A stretch of DNA of 64,000 nucleotides from Lichenicoccus roseus (GTDB lineage: Bacteria > Pseudomonadota > Alphaproteobacteria > Acetobacterales > Acetobacteraceae), in the NCBI RefSeq assembly GCF_005844085.1, contig NZ_VCDI01000010.1, positions 1 to 64,000 on the forward strand, in the 5' to 3' direction. The notes beneath the pieces are model-generated. The model saw only the letters and a list, made by a program, of their open reading frames with translations. It searched no databases and was not told the origin of the DNA. The stretch's first letter is position 1. Each line of letters opens with the position of its first letter. A program made the position numbers and the translations under genes. Below, piece by piece: positions 44,392 to 54,938 of the stretch.

Positions 44392-45582
44392 TCAGTGCCT
44401 GGACTGCAGCATGGCGATGGTGTGCTGCGCGATCATCGCCTCCTCGTCGGTCGGGATCACCCAGACCGCAACCCGGCTCCCGGCGGCGCTGATCCGCCCG
44501 TTGCCTGCGTGGTTCAGGCGCTGGTCGAGAGCGATGCCAAGCCAGTCGAGCTTCGCACAGGCCGCCGCGCGGATCGCCGGCGCGTGCTCGCCGATGCCGG
44601 CGGTGAACACCAGCCCGTCCAGGCCGCCGAGCGTTGCGACCAGGCCACCCGCGAGCTGCACGAAGCGATAGATGAACAGCGCCACCGCCTCGGCGGCGGC
44701 CGGCTCGGAGCTCTCCAGCAGGGCGCGCATATCGCTGTCGAGGCCCGACACGCCGAGCAGGCCGGACCGCCGGTAGAGCAGGTCCTCGAGCTGGCTTGCC
44801 GACAGGCCGCCAGATTGCTGCAGGTAGAGCAACGCACCGGGATCGATGCTGCCGCAGCGTGTGCCCATCACCAGCCCGTCCAGCGCGGTGAAGCCCATGG
44901 TGGTGTCCTGGCTGGCGCCGCCGTGCATGGCGCACAGGCTGGCGCCGTTGCCGAGATGCGCCACGATGACGCGGCCCTCCGCCAGCGCCGGTGCCACCGT
45001 CGCCAGCCGCCCGGCGATATATTCGTAGCTCAGGCCGTGGAAGCCGTAGCGGCGCACGCCGTCGCTCTCGTAGCGGCGCGGCAGCGCCAGGCGGGTGGCG
45101 ACGGCGGGCATGGTGCGGTGGAAGGCGGTGTCGAAGCAGGCCACCTGCGCCAGGTCCGGCCGCGCCCGGGCGATGGCGCGGATCGGCGACAGGCTATGCG
45201 GCTGGTGCAGCGGCGCCAGCGGAGTGAGACGGTCGAGATCGTCCAGCAGCGCGTCCGTGACCCGCTCCGGCGCCCCGTGCGCGGCGCCGCCATGCACGAC
45301 GCGATGGCCGACGCCGACCAGCCGGTCGGACCCGAGATGGTGGTCGACCCAGTCGAGCAGGGTGCCGAGCAGCGCTTCATGGTCCGGCGCCTCGCCATGC
45401 GTCCAGCGCTGCTCCGACAGCATCGCCCCGGACGGATCGCGCGCGGTGAAATGCGGCTTCCCGCCAAGTCCCTCGATCTGCCCGTGCAAGAGCGGTTTCG
45501 CCGCGTGGCCGGCCGCGATCTCGTAGAGCGCGAACTTGATCGAGGAGGATCCGGCATTCAGCGCCAGGACGGCATCGTTCAT
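44392..45582 (-). CDS. ackA: acetate kinase AckA
   Basis: AckA converts acetyl phosphate and ADP to acetate and ATP. The 396-residue protein has the N-terminal [16 protein letters not shown] motif, [31 protein letters not shown], the [10 protein letters not shown] region, and [13 protein letters not shown]; near the C terminus are [16 protein letters not shown] and [11 protein letters not shown]. All are standard family positions. It begins 3 bases after the glucan phosphorylase stop, so it is the third gene of the xfp-glgP-ackA operon, where it would harvest the acetyl phosphate made by phosphoketolase. Confidence 0.95.
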   Translation of the reverse strand: MNDAVLALNAGSSSIKFALYEIAAGHAAKPLLHGQIEGLGGKPHFTARDPSGAMLSEQRWTHGEAPDHEALLGTLLDWVDHHLGSDRLVGVGHRVVHGGAAHGAPERVTDALLDDLDRLTPLAPLHQPHSLSPIRAIARARPDLAQVACFDTAFHRTMPAVATRLALPRRYESDGVRRYGFHGLSYEYIAGRLATVAPALAEGRVIVAHLGNGASLCAMHGGASQDTTMGFTALDGLVMGTRCGSIDPGALLYLQQSGGLSASQLEDLLYRRSGLLGVSGLDSDMRALLESSEPAAAEAVALFIYRFVQLAGGLVATLGGLDGLVFTAGIGEHAPAIRAAACAKLDWLGIALDQRLNHAGNGRISAAGSRVAVWVIPTDEEAMIAQHTIAMLQSRH

Positions 45583-45585
45583 CGT

Positions 45586-47316
45586 TCAGCCGGTGAGCAT
45601 GCTGCCGAGATAGGCCTCGGCGGCGTAGCGACGCATCATGCGATGGCTGGTGAATACCGCCCCGGACTTCGAGATCGCGCCCATCATCAGGCGCGCCCAG
45701 GCCTCGCGGTCGCGGAACAACGGCAGCACCGTGTGTTCCAGCTTGTCGAGCAGGATGCCGGCATGGGTGTCGGGCGCCGCCGGATCGCCGATCGCCCAGC
45801 CGGTGACCCCCTCGATGCAGGCCTCCAGCCACCAGCCATCGAGCACGCTCAGGCTCGGCACCCCGTTCAGCGCCGCCTTCATGCCGCTGGTGCCGGATGC
45901 TTCCAGCGGCGGCAGCGGGGTGTTCAGCCAGACGTCGGCGCCGGCCACCAGCAGCTTGGCCAACGCGAAGTCGTAGCCGGGCACGAACACGATCGGCAGG
46001 TCGTGCGACAGCCGTCGCGAGGCTTCCTGGATGCGGCCGATCAGTGAGCGGCCCTCGCCGTCCTGCGGATGCGCCTTGCCAGCATACAGCACCTGGAACG
46101 GCGCGTCCCTGGCGATGCGCGCGAGGCGCTCCGGATCGGCGAGCAGCAGGTCGGCGCGCTTGTAGCCGGTCATCCGGCGCGCGAATACGATGGTCGGCAA
46201 GTCGGGCGACAAGGTCCGGCCGGTGGCGCGATACACCGCATCCAGCAGCGCGCCTTTCGCCTCCGCATGCGCCGCCAATACCGCCTGGGCGGGCAGCGTA
46301 TCGGCGCGCACCAGGATCTCCGGCTCGGTGGTCCATTGCGGATCGAGCGTTGCATACAGCCGGGCGAGCGCCGGCTGCACCCAGGTCTCGGGATGCACGC
46401 CGTTGGTGATGGAGCGGATAAGGTGGCCGGGGAACATCGCCGCCGCGGTCTGCTGGTGCCGCTTGGCAACGCCGTTGACGCTGCCGCTCAGACTGATCGC
46501 CAGCCTGGTCATGTTCAGCGCGTCGTCACCCGCCAGCCGGCGCAGCGCGGAGAGATCGAAGAAGTCGCCCAGCAGCCGCACCACGAGGTCGTAGCCGAAG
46601 CGGTCGTGGCCGGCGGCGATCGGCGTGTGGGTGGTGAACACGCAACGCTCGACCACGCGATCGACATCGTATGGCACCGCATCCTCGACATGCCCGGTGC
46701 GCAGCGGATGGCGCCGCAACAAGGCGAGCGGCAGCAGGGCAGCGTGGCCCTCGTTGAGATGGAAGGTGGCGATCTCGAAGCCCAGCGCCGACAGCACCAT
46801 CTCGCCGCCGATGCCGAGCACGATCTCCTGGCGCAGCCGCATCGCCACGTCGCCGCCGTAGAGCCGGCCGCTGATGCCGCGGTCGGCCGGATCGTTCTCG
46901 CGGCAGTCGGTGTCGAGCAGCAGCACCGGCACCGAGCGGCCGGCGGGACGGTTGAGTATGTACAGCCAGGGCCGCACCCAGACCTGGCGGTGCTCGATCT
47001 CGACCGCCACCATCGCCGGCAGGGCGGTCGCATGATCGGCAGGATCCCAATGGTCCGGCGTGTCCAGCTGGCCGCCCTGGGCGTCGAGTTCCTGGCGCAG
47101 GTAGCCATCGCGGCTGGCCAGCGTCACGAACACCATCGGCAGTCCGAGATCGGCGGCGCTGCGGGCGGCGTCGCCGGCGAGGATGCCGAGGCCGCCGCTG
47201 TAGGTCGGGATGTCCGGCTCGAGCGCGATCTCCATGCTGAGATAGGCGATGCGCGTATGCGGCAGGTAGCGCTCAAGCTCGTTCCCGGCGGCGACCGGCG
47301 CGCGGGCGTCGTTCAT
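45586..47316 (-). CDS. alpha-glucan phosphorylase (short GT35 type)
   Basis: The 576-residue protein is a short glycogen/alpha-glucan phosphorylase, the form lacking the N-terminal extensions of E. coli GlgP. It releases glucose 1-phosphate from alpha-1,4-glucans using phosphate and pyridoxal phosphate. The N terminus shows [27 protein letters not shown], with [10 protein letters not shown]-like ([10 protein letters not shown]) and [11 protein letters not shown] following. The C-terminal [20 protein letters not shown] carries the cofactor lysine region. Its ATG overlaps the phosphoketolase stop as ATGA. Linkage to xfp and ackA suggests that storage glucan feeds the phosphoketolase pathway. 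Confidence 0.93.
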   Translation of the reverse strand: MNDARAPVAAGNELERYLPHTRIAYLSMEIALEPDIPTYSGGLGILAGDAARSAADLGLPMVFVTLASRDGYLRQELDAQGGQLDTPDHWDPADHATALPAMVAVEIEHRQVWVRPWLYILNRPAGRSVPVLLLDTDCRENDPADRGISGRLYGGDVAMRLRQEIVLGIGGEMVLSALGFEIATFHLNEGHAALLPLALLRRHPLRTGHVEDAVPYDVDRVVERCVFTTHTPIAAGHDRFGYDLVVRLLGDFFDLSALRRLAGDDALNMTRLAISLSGSVNGVAKRHQQTAAAMFPGHLIRSITNGVHPETWVQPALARLYATLDPQWTTEPEILVRADTLPAQAVLAAHAEAKGALLDAVYRATGRTLSPDLPTIVFARRMTGYKRADLLLADPERLARIARDAPFQVLYAGKAHPQDGEGRSLIGRIQEASRRLSHDLPIVFVPGYDFALAKLLVAGADVWLNTPLPPLEASGTSGMKAALNGVPSLSVLDGWWLEACIEGVTGWAIGDPAAPDTHAGILLDKLEHTVLPLFRDREAWARLMMGAISKSGAVFTSHRMMRRYAAEAYLGSMLTG

Positions 47317-49730
47317 GACGATGGCTCGCCGGCCGAAACTTCATCCGCAGGCCAGCGCCAGTCCAGGATCTCCGGCATGTCGATGCCGTGCCGGGTGATG
47401 TACTGCTCGTGCTGCACCAGCTTGTCGCGTATCGCCTGCTTGGCGTACGCGGCACGGGCGCCGAGGCCCGGCACGAAGCTGATCACGTCGCCAACCAGAT
47501 GGAACCGGTCGAGCCGGTTGCGCACCACCATGTCGAACGGTGTGGTGGTGGAGCCTTCCTCCTGGTAGCCGCGCACATGGAAATTGTCGTGGTTGGCACG
47601 GCGATAGACCAGGCGATGGATCAGCCACGGATAGCCGTGATAGGCGAAGATCACCGGCTTGTCGGTGGTGAACATGGTGTCGAAATCGGCGTCGCTCAGC
47701 CCGTGCGGATGCGCCGATTTCGGTTGCAGCGTCATCAGGTCCACGACGTTCACCACGCGCACCTTGAGTTCCGGCATCTGCCGCCGCAGCAGATCGACCG
47801 CCGCGAGCGTCTCCAGTGTCGGCACGTCGCCTGCGCAGGCCATCACCACGTCCGGCTCGCCGTCGCGATCGTTGCTGGCCCAGCCCCAGATCCCGACGCC
47901 CTGGCTGCAATGCGCGATCGCCGCATCCATGTCGAGCCACTGCGCCTCCGGCTGCTTGCCGGCGACGATGACGTTGATGCGGTCCCAGCTGCGCAGGCAA
48001 TGATCCGCCACCCACAGCAGCGTGTTGGCGTCCGGCGGCAGATACACCCGCACGGTGTCGGCCTTCTTGTTGGCGACGTGGTCGATGAAACCGGGATCCT
48101 GGTGGCTGAAGCCGTTATGGTCCTGGCGCCAGACATGCGAGGTCAGCAGGTAGTTCAGCGACGCGATCGGCTGCCGCCACGGCACCGCGCGCGACGTCTT
48201 CAACCATTTCGCATGCTGGTTGAACATCGAATCGATGATGTGGATGAACGCCTCGTAGCAGGAAAACAGGCCGTGCCGGCCGGTAAGCAGGTAGCCTTCG
48301 AGCCAGCCCTGGCAGGTATGCTCGCTCAGCATCTCCATCACCCGCCCGTCCGGCGCCAGATGGTCGTCGCCGTCGCGCGTCTCCGCATCCCAGGCGCGGT
48401 CGGTGGCTTCCAGCACCGCCCCCAGCCGGTTCGAGGCGGTCTCGTCCGGGCCGACGATGCGGAAATTGCGGGTGCTCTCGTTGGCCCTGAGGATATCGCG
48501 CAGGAAGCCGCCGAGCACACGCGTCGCCTCCGCCTCGACCTGACCGGGGGCCGGCACCGCGACCGCGTACTCACGAAAATCCGGCATGCGCAGCGGCCGG
48601 CGTATCACGCCGCCGTTGGCGTGCGGATTGGCGCTCATGCGGGCGCGGCCGGCCGGGGCCAGCGAGGCGAACTGTGGCCGCAGCCTGCCGTCGGCGTCGA
48701 ACAGTTCCTCCGGCCGGTAGCTGCGCATCCATTGCTCGAGCAGCGCCACGTGCGCCGGTGTCGTGGTCTCCGGGATCGGCACCTGGTGCGACCGCCAGGT
48801 GCCCTCGGTGCGCAGCCCGTCGACGAATTCCGGGCAGGTCCAGCCCTTCGGCGAGCGCAGCACGATCATCGGCCAAGCCGCCGCCGTGGAGGTGGGGCCA
48901 CCCTCGCCGCGGGCTGCGTGACGAATTGCCTCGATGGCGGCGATGGCGGCATCCATGGCGGCTGCCATCGCCTGGTGCATCTTCATCGGATCGTCACCTT
49001 CGACGAAGATCGGCGCGTAGCCGTAGCCGCGCAGCAGGTCGTCGAGCGCCTCGTGCGGGATGCGCGCAAGGACCGTCGGGTTGGCGATCTTCCAGCCGTT
49101 CAGGTGCAGGATCGGCAGCACCGCGCCGTCGGTCACCGGGTTGAGGAACTTGTTGCAGTGCCAGGAAGTCGCCAGCGCACCGGTCTCGGCCTCGCCGTCG
49201 CCAACCACGCAGGCGACGATCAGCTCCGGGTTGTCGAGGGCCGCGCCATAGGCGTGCGACAGCGAATAGCCGAGTTCGCCACCCTCGTGTATCGAGCCCG
49301 GGGTTTCCGGCGCCGCGTGGCTGGGAATGCCGCCCGGAAACGAGAACTGCCGGAACAGCCGGCGCATGCCTTCCTCGTCGCGCGAGATGTCCGGGTAGAG
49401 CTCGCTGTAGGTGCCCTCCAGCCAGGTGCAGGCGACCACCCCGGGCGCGCCGTGGCCGGGACCGGCGATGAACAGGATGTCGAGGCCATACGCCTTGATG
49501 ACGCGGTTCAGGTGCAGGTAGATGAAATTCAACCCGGGCGTGGTGCCGAAATGGCCGAGCAGCCGCGGCTTGACATGCGCGCGTGTCAGGGGTTCGCGCA
49601 GCAGCGGATTGTCGAGCAGGTAGATCTGGCCGACGGCGAGATAATTGGCTGCCCGCCACCAGCCCTGCATGAGGTCGAGTTGCTCGGCGGTAAGCGGTGC
49701 GTCCGTGTCGGACGGGCTGATGATGTCCAT
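47313..49730 (-). CDS. xfp: xylulose-5-phosphate/fructose-6-phosphate phosphoketolase
   Basis: Phosphoketolase cleaves xylulose 5-phosphate or fructose 6-phosphate with phosphate to acetyl phosphate plus glyceraldehyde 3-phosphate or erythrose 4-phosphate, using thiamine diphosphate. The 805-residue protein shows [21 protein letters not shown] (quoted to 20), [13 protein letters not shown], the GPGHGAPG active-site loop, the diphosphate-binding VGDGEAETG and the C-terminal VVNVVDLM. The ATG at 49730 follows GGAG closely; an earlier frame start adds unrelated residues. It heads the xfp-glgP-ackA operon. Confidence 0.95.
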   Translation of the reverse strand: MDIISPSDTDAPLTAEQLDLMQGWWRAANYLAVGQIYLLDNPLLREPLTRAHVKPRLLGHFGTTPGLNFIYLHLNRVIKAYGLDILFIAGPGHGAPGVVACTWLEGTYSELYPDISRDEEGMRRLFRQFSFPGGIPSHAAPETPGSIHEGGELGYSLSHAYGAALDNPELIVACVVGDGEAETGALATSWHCNKFLNPVTDGAVLPILHLNGWKIANPTVLARIPHEALDDLLRGYGYAPIFVEGDDPMKMHQAMAAAMDAAIAAIEAIRHAARGEGGPTSTAAAWPMIVLRSPKGWTCPEFVDGLRTEGTWRSHQVPIPETTTPAHVALLEQWMRSYRPEELFDADGRLRPQFASLAPAGRARMSANPHANGGVIRRPLRMPDFREYAVAVPAPGQVEAEATRVLGGFLRDILRANESTRNFRIVGPDETASNRLGAVLEATDRAWDAETRDGDDHLAPDGRVMEMLSEHTCQGWLEGYLLTGRHGLFSCYEAFIHIIDSMFNQHAKWLKTSRAVPWRQPIASLNYLLTSHVWRQDHNGFSHQDPGFIDHVANKKADTVRVYLPPDANTLLWVADHCLRSWDRINVIVAGKQPEAQWLDMDAAIAHCSQGVGIWGWASNDRDGEPDVVMACAGDVPTLETLAAVDLLRRQMPELKVRVVNVVDLMTLQPKSAHPHGLSDADFDTMFTTDKPVIFAYHGYPWLIHRLVYRRANHDNFHVRGYQEEGSTTTPFDMVVRNRLDRFHLVGDVISFVPGLGARAAYAKQAIRDKLVQHEQYITRHGIDMPEILDWRWPADEVSAGEPSS

Positions 49731-50021
49731 GCTGGGCTCCCTCGGTGCATCCCCGGCATGGCGCGACGGCCCTCGACGCACGGGCGGGCTGTCGGCAGGC
49801 ACGGGCCGTCGATAGTGCAGACAGCGTCGTTTCGGCAGCGAGGCTGGCGGGACGGCGAGATCGACGTCCCGACATGGATCAAGGTCCGTGACGGCACGAT
49901 AGACCCTCCCGTTGCAAAGACGAAATGCTCTCGCGGCCGGGACCAGGGCAGCACGGCGGACTTTAAGTTCCGGCCTGGGCGTGTAACGTTCCGCCGGATC
50001 GACCCGACCGAAAGGCCTGCC
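49731..50021. promoter_or_regulatory. divergent promoter region between xfp and GH5 genes
   Basis: No gene is seen. The region must contain the promoter of the xfp operon (minus) and that of the GH5 gene (plus). A short inverted repeat GGGACG/CGTCCC occurs at about 49850-49871. I see no confident -35/-10 or regulator site. Confidence 0.3.
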
Positions 50022-51170
50022 GTGACGTCACTCTCCTCGCCTCCCCGCCGCCCCCTGGCCCGGCTGCTCAAGGAAGCCCTTCTGGCGACTGCAATTGTCC
50101 TCGGCACGCTGCTGCCGGCCTGTGCGGAGGCGCCGGCGCCCCGGATGGCGGCCCTCGCGCGTGGCCTGAACGTGGCGCACTGGCTGCGCTTCCCGCCCAG
50201 CAGCGACGATACCGCGCTCGCTGGTTATCTCAGCGACGCAGATATCGCCGCAATCAGGCGCGCCGGCTTCACCTACGTGCGGCTCTCGGTCGGCGTCGAA
50301 GTGGTGATGCAGGGTCGTCACATCGCGCCCGACAAGCTGGCGGTGATCGTGCGCGTGATCCGCCGCCTGCAGAAGGCTGGCCTCGCGGTGATGACCGAGC
50401 CTTACACGCAGAACGCGCAGAACTGGCAGTACGACAAGAACCCGGAGGCGCAGCAGATCCTGCTAGGATATTGGCACGACCTGGCGCCGGCTCTACGCGG
50501 CCTGCCGGTCGGGTTGACCTTTCCGGAAGTCGTCAACGAGCCGTCCTCGGATCCGGCGCACTGGACCGACCTGCAGGGCCGCATCCTGAACGTGATCCGG
50601 GGCGCGTTACCCGACAACACGATCGTGCTGACCGGCACCGACTGGAGCAGCCTGGACGGGCTGCTGAAGATCCAGCCGGTGCAGGACCGCAACGTCATCT
50701 ACAGCTTCCACACCTACGAGCCCACGCTGCTGACGCTGCTTGGCTTCTGGGACCAGGGCATCGACAAGAACGCGCTCGCCGCGCACATCCCGTTCCCTAC
50801 GACGCCGTCGGCATGCAAGGCCGCGCAGGCCGCCACCGGACAGGATCATACGCGCGCGGTGATCCAGTACTGGTGCTCCAACCCGCAGAACGAGGGCAGC
50901 ATCGAGGCCGGGCTGCGTCGCGCCACCGACTGGGGCCATGCGCACGATGTCAGCGTCATGATGACCGAGTTCGGGGCGATGGGCATCCTCAACCGGCCGG
51001 CGCGGGACGCCTATTTCAGCGCCATGCATCAGGCCGCTACCGATCTGCGATTGCCCTGGGCACTCTGGGCGCTGGACGACCAGATGGGCTTCGACCGTCC
51101 GGTCGGCGGTTCTGCCCGTGGCTTCGGCTATCCGCCCGACGTCGTTTCCGCTCTGCATCTGCACCCCTGA
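50022..51170 (+). CDS. secreted glycoside hydrolase family 5-like protein
   Basis: The 382-residue product has a signal peptide ([19 protein letters not shown]; the cysteine could also be a lipobox). A TIM-barrel GH5-like domain follows: [23 protein letters not shown], the acid/base glutamate in FPEVVNEPS (about residue 172), and the nucleophile glutamate in MMTEFGAMG (about residue 316). Such enzymes cleave beta-glucans, cellulose or mannan. The start is GTG at 50022, six bases after AAAGG; no ATG fits the signal peptide. It precedes a helical protein and lies near wecB/wecG, so glycan trimming for a surface polymer is a reasonable guess. Confidence 0.85.
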   Translation: MTSLSSPPRRPLARLLKEALLATAIVLGTLLPACAEAPAPRMAALARGLNVAHWLRFPPSSDDTALAGYLSDADIAAIRRAGFTYVRLSVGVEVVMQGRHIAPDKLAVIVRVIRRLQKAGLAVMTEPYTQNAQNWQYDKNPEAQQILLGYWHDLAPALRGLPVGLTFPEVVNEPSSDPAHWTDLQGRILNVIRGALPDNTIVLTGTDWSSLDGLLKIQPVQDRNVIYSFHTYEPTLLTLLGFWDQGIDKNALAAHIPFPTTPSACKAAQAATGQDHTRAVIQYWCSNPQNEGSIEAGLRRATDWGHAHDVSVMMTEFGAMGILNRPARDAYFSAMHQAATDLRLPWALWALDDQMGFDRPVGGSARGFGYPPDVVSALHLHP

Positions 51171-51196
51171 GCAGCGTCGCGCCGGTGTCCGCACTG

Positions 51197-52312
51197 ATGA
51201 ACCCGATCACCTCCACCGAAACCCTGGATGCGGCGCTGCACCGGCTGGACGCGTGGCTGCTGTCCAGCCCGGTCCTGCGCTCGGGCGTCGTGAACTATCT
51301 CTCGCCGGACGGCGAATGGAACGGCCTCTATCCGGAGATCTGCGGCTACTACCTGCAGTTCCTGGTCGATGCGGCGCCGCCGGGTGCGGACGACCAACGC
51401 TACCGGAATGCGGCCCTCCAGGTCGCGGCCTGGCTTGGATCCGCCGGCGGCCCCGACGCCGAACCGCTGACGCTGTATTTCCGCGACCCCGCGGACAGCG
51501 ACTGGCGCAACGACTGCCTGTTCGCGTTCGACCTCGCCATCATCCTTCGCGGTCTGCGCTGCGTGCAGCGGCGCTGGCCCGGCCTGGTTCCGGACGCGCT
51601 GGTGGATAGCTACGCCGCATCGATCGCGCGCATCGCGAGCGGCGGTCGCCTTGCCTCGCACCTGCTGCGTCCGGGCGCCGACGCGCACGCCATCCCGGTG
51701 AAATGGTCCACCACCCAGGGCGTGCATCACGTCAAGGCGGTGGCGGCGCTCGGCGATCTGGAGGCGCGGACGCTCGACCCCAGCGGGCTCGGCGACATCG
51801 TCGAGGCGACGCTTCGCGACGAGGAGCGGCTGCTCGCGCAACAGGGCGAGACGCGCATGCGGGATATGCATCCGTTCCTGTACTCGATCGAGGGCTGGCT
51901 GACGGTCTGGGCACGCGCGCAGGACACGCGGGCGCTCGGAAACGCCGCGCGCTCGTTCGCGATGGCAATCTGCCAGTGCGATCCGCTGACCGGAGCGGTA
52001 CCGCCGATCGCGGGCCAGCCGGACGCGACGGTGCGGGCCGACGTGCTGGGCCAGCTGCTGCGCGCCGGGCTGGTGCTCGACGCGGCAGGAGGTCTCGATG
52101 CCGGCACGCGCGCGCTCTGGCGGGAAAGGCGGCCGGCCCTGGAGGCCAACCTGCTCGCCCGGCTCAGCCCGGAGGGCGGCATCATGTTCGATGCCGTCGG
52201 ACTGCATCGCAACTCCTGGGCCAGCATGTTCGGCTGGCAGGCGCTGCGCTTCGCGCGTGACGATCAGGCCGGGACGATGGACCCGGTCAAGGCCGCCGCT
52301 TCGATCATCTGA
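51197..52312 (+). CDS. uncharacterised alpha-helical toroid-like protein
   Basis: The 371-residue product is rich in helix with repeated aromatic/Gly motifs: GVVNYLSPDGEWNGLYPEICGYYLQ (part), WRNDCLFAFDLAIILRGL, KWSTTQGVHHVKAVAAL and LHRNSWASMFGWQAL. The pattern resembles the alpha/alpha-toroid folds of polysaccharide lyases and epimerases, but I cannot name a family. It starts 26 bases after the GH5 gene, so the two are probably one operon. The start is ATG at 51197, with a GTG at 51185 as the alternative. Its 3' end overlaps the convergent wecB gene by 49 bases. Confidence 0.7.
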   Translation: MNPITSTETLDAALHRLDAWLLSSPVLRSGVVNYLSPDGEWNGLYPEICGYYLQFLVDAAPPGADDQRYRNAALQVAAWLGSAGGPDAEPLTLYFRDPADSDWRNDCLFAFDLAIILRGLRCVQRRWPGLVPDALVDSYAASIARIASGGRLASHLLRPGADAHAIPVKWSTTQGVHHVKAVAALGDLEARTLDPSGLGDIVEATLRDEERLLAQQGETRMRDMHPFLYSIEGWLTVWARAQDTRALGNAARSFAMAICQCDPLTGAVPPIAGQPDATVRADVLGQLLRAGLVLDAAGGLDAGTRALWRERRPALEANLLARLSPEGGIMFDAVGLHRNSWASMFGWQALRFARDDQAGTMDPVKAAASII

Positions 52313-53490
52313 GCGGCTCGGCCGGGCACCTGGCGTCCCCCGCCGGGGGCGCGGGCATCCTTCCAGCGCGCCGCGATCGCCGCGGCGATCCGTTCCGCAG
52401 CAAAGCCGTCGCCGTACTGCGTGCAGGGAATACGCATTGCGGCGAGTGTCGCGGGATGGTCGAGCAGCGCCTGCACGGACGCCACGATGACCTCCTCGTC
52501 GGTGCCGATCAGCCGCGCGGTGCCGGCCTCCACTCCCTCCGGACGCTCGGTGGTGTCGCGCAGGATGAGCAGCGGCGTACCGAGGGCGGCCGCCTCCTCC
52601 TGCACGCCACCGGAATCTGTGAGCACCAGCGTGGCTCGCCGGACCATGTGCATGAAGTCGGGATAGCCGAGCGGTGGCACCAGCCGCACGCGCGGGCAAT
52701 CCGACAACAGGTCGCGGGCGACCTGCGCCAGTTCCGGGTTCGGGTGCACCACGAAGACGATCTCGCAATCGTTGCGAGATGCCAGCCGCCGTGCCGCCGC
52801 GCAGACGGCGCGATAGGGCGCGCCCCAGCTTTCGCGGCGATGACAGGTGAGCAGGATCAGCGGACAGCCGAGCTCGGAGACCGGATCGTTCGCCGGCGTC
52901 AGCGGCGCGATCAGCCTCAGCGCATCGATGACGGTATTGCCGCTCTCCAGGATCTCGCCGGGAGCAAAGCCTTCCGCAAGCAACGCGTCCGCCGCCTTGA
53001 GGGTGGGCGCGCAATGCAGGGCGGTGAACTGCGCGATCGCGCGCCGGTGCGCCTCTTCCGGGAACGGCATTCGGCGGTCGCTGCTGCGCAGGCCGGCCTC
53101 GACATGCACGACCGGAACACCCGCGTAGGCGGCCGCCAGCGCGCCGGCGAACGCGGTGGCGGTATCGCCCTGCACCACCACCACGTCCGGCCGGAGATCC
53201 TCGATCGCCGCCTGCATCCCTGACAGCATCAGGCTGGCGAGTTGCGCGAGGCCGGTCGAGCGTGGCGGAAGGTCCAGCAACAGGTCCGGCTGCAGGTCGA
53301 AATAGGCCAGCATCTCGCTGGCCCAGGCGGGGTGCTGCCCGCTGCACCAGATCCAGGCCTCGACGCCGGGACGGGCCCGCAGGGCAAGCGCCACCGGCGC
53401 CAGCTTGATTGCCTCGGGCCGGGTGCCGACGATGATGGCGACGGCGAGCGCCGTCTTGCCGGAAGGCTTCGGCGTCTCAGGCGGCGACAT
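52264..53490 (-). CDS. wecB: UDP-N-acetylglucosamine 2-epimerase (non-hydrolysing)
   Basis: WecB interconverts UDP-GlcNAc and UDP-ManNAc. The 408-residue protein begins with VAIIVGTRPEAIKLAPVALAL. It has VVVQGDTATAFAGALAA, HVEAGLRSSDRRMPFPEE, LLTCHRRESWG with the catalytic region, and LVLTDSGGVQEEAAALGTP with the LRDTTERPEGVEAGTARLIG tail (quoted to 20). All are standard. Its start overlaps the flavoprotein stop by 14 bases. With wecG it suggests a ManNAc-containing glycan. A wecC dehydrogenase is not in the window. Confidence 0.93.
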   Translation of the reverse strand: MSPPETPKPSGKTALAVAIIVGTRPEAIKLAPVALALRARPGVEAWIWCSGQHPAWASEMLAYFDLQPDLLLDLPPRSTGLAQLASLMLSGMQAAIEDLRPDVVVVQGDTATAFAGALAAAYAGVPVVHVEAGLRSSDRRMPFPEEAHRRAIAQFTALHCAPTLKAADALLAEGFAPGEILESGNTVIDALRLIAPLTPANDPVSELGCPLILLTCHRRESWGAPYRAVCAAARRLASRNDCEIVFVVHPNPELAQVARDLLSDCPRVRLVPPLGYPDFMHMVRRATLVLTDSGGVQEEAAALGTPLLILRDTTERPEGVEAGTARLIGTDEEVIVASVQALLDHPATLAAMRIPCTQYGDGFAAERIAAAIAARWKDARAPGGGRQVPGRAAQMIEAAALTGSIVPA

Positions 53491-54835
53491 CGTGCACCGA
53501 CTCCTTCCGGTCCGCGAGAAGGGCGTCGACGATCATGGCGCCGACGCCGTGCTGCCAGAGCCAGATCCCGTTGGTCTGGCCGCGGAAGCTGGGCTCGCCG
53601 CCGAGCGGGCCATGCGGCACGAAGCCCGCACCCAGCCCGATCGCATGGACGTTGGGCACCGGCTCGCCCGCCACGTCGAGCACGCGGCAGGCGCGATCGA
53701 CCATCGGCGCCGCCCCTGCCTCGATTTCGCCGCCGACGCCGGTGCCGCCGAGCAGGATGCGGCCGCCTTCGCGGTCGAATAGTGCGAGGGCGTTCGGCTG
53801 GTAGCCGAGTGCTGCGATCACGAGGTCGGCGCGGTCCAGGATGTCGCGTGCCCCCGCTTCCGCCGCTGCGGGTTGCAGCCGGTGCAGTCGCAGCCGTGGC
53901 TCCGGGGCGAGGCCGCCGATGCCGAGTGCGCGCATGACCAGGGTGCGCGCCTCCAGGCGGAAGCCGGCGAGGCGAAACAGCCGTTGCGAGACCGGGCAGA
54001 TATCGTCATCACAGAAATCGTCGTAGCCGGCTTCTCGAGCCGCTGCGGCGGTCGGATAGAACACCCGCAGCTTCCGGCGGTGCAGCACCGTCAACGCGTC
54101 CGGTGCGAGGTCCAGCCGCGGGCAGTTCAGCAGCAGGTTCGCGGCGGCCAGCGCACTGTGCGAGCCGCCGACGATGGCGATGCGCGGCGAGGCCCGTCCG
54201 GCGAGACGCCCGCAGGCCGCTTCGAGACCGCCGGCCGCGAGCAGGTCGCCGGACAGCATGACGGAGTGTTCGAGACGCGGCAGCAGCGGCGCCCCGGCGA
54301 CGACCACGCTCCGCAGCGAGCGGATGTCCTGCCGTGCGCCGGTCGCCAGCACCAGCTCGCGCGAGACGATGGTTTCGGTGCCGGCGGCGGATCGCAGGAC
54401 GGTCTGCCAGCCCCGATCGGCCAGGCGGCGGCTCGATACCGCTTCCCGCCCGGTGCGGACCTCGCCCCCCGCTGCGAGGATGGCGGCATGCATCGCCGCA
54501 CCGAGGGTGTCGAGGAACGCCGCCGCCAGCCGCAGCGGCACCGATCCACCGGCACAGGCCCGGACCGCGAGGCTCGCCGGATGATCCCGCAGGGCGCCGA
54601 TGCGCGGGTCCGCGCTGCCCTCGAGGCACTCCAGGAAGGTCTCGGCCAGCGTGTCCGATCCGATCGCATAGCCGCCCAGCGCACCGGCCCCGATGGACGA
54701 ACCACGCTCGACCACGACCAGTCCCTGCGCGGCAAGCTGCGGCAGCAGGCCCTGGCGGGCCGCCCAGACGAGGGGCGCCAGGCCGGCCGGGCCGCCACCG
54801 ACGAACAGGCTGCCGATCCTTGCGTGGGATGTCAT
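53477..54835 (-). CDS. FAD-dependent oxidoreductase (ornithine/lysine monooxygenase-like)
   Basis: The 452-residue protein has an FAD-binding motif at the N terminus (LFVGGGPAGLAPL) and a second nucleotide fold near residue 220 (IAIVGGSHSALAAANLL). The order resembles the L-lysine/L-ornithine N-monooxygenase group. The C-terminal ADLVIAALGYQPNAL and the following region are typical of flavin monooxygenases. The substrate is unknown; the absence of siderophore genes nearby argues against a hydroxamate role. Overlap with wecB suggests coexpression, possibly in modification of an amino sugar. It is divergent from wecG. Confidence 0.8.
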   Translation of the reverse strand: MTSHARIGSLFVGGGPAGLAPLVWAARQGLLPQLAAQGLVVVERGSSIGAGALGGYAIGSDTLAETFLECLEGSADPRIGALRDHPASLAVRACAGGSVPLRLAAAFLDTLGAAMHAAILAAGGEVRTGREAVSSRRLADRGWQTVLRSAAGTETIVSRELVLATGARQDIRSLRSVVVAGAPLLPRLEHSVMLSGDLLAAGGLEAACGRLAGRASPRIAIVGGSHSALAAANLLLNCPRLDLAPDALTVLHRRKLRVFYPTAAAAREAGYDDFCDDDICPVSQRLFRLAGFRLEARTLVMRALGIGGLAPEPRLRLHRLQPAAAEAGARDILDRADLVIAALGYQPNALALFDREGGRILLGGTGVGGEIEAGAAPMVDRACRVLDVAGEPVPNVHAIGLGAGFVPHGPLGGEPSFRGQTNGIWLWQHGVGAMIVDALLADRKESVHDVAA

Positions 54836-54938
54836 CGAACGCCTCCGGACGCTTGCCGTGCTTGACGGCTCATTAGCAGTCCGGAACGCTGCCGAAAGCT
54901 TCTTGACCTTCGAATCAGGCGTTTAACGGATTACTTTC

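Noticed and set aside
47388-50021. Long plus-strand frames opposite xfp and other minus-strand genes
   Set aside because: These are mirror frames caused by high GC codon use; they lack family motifs, while the opposite strand encodes complete known enzymes.
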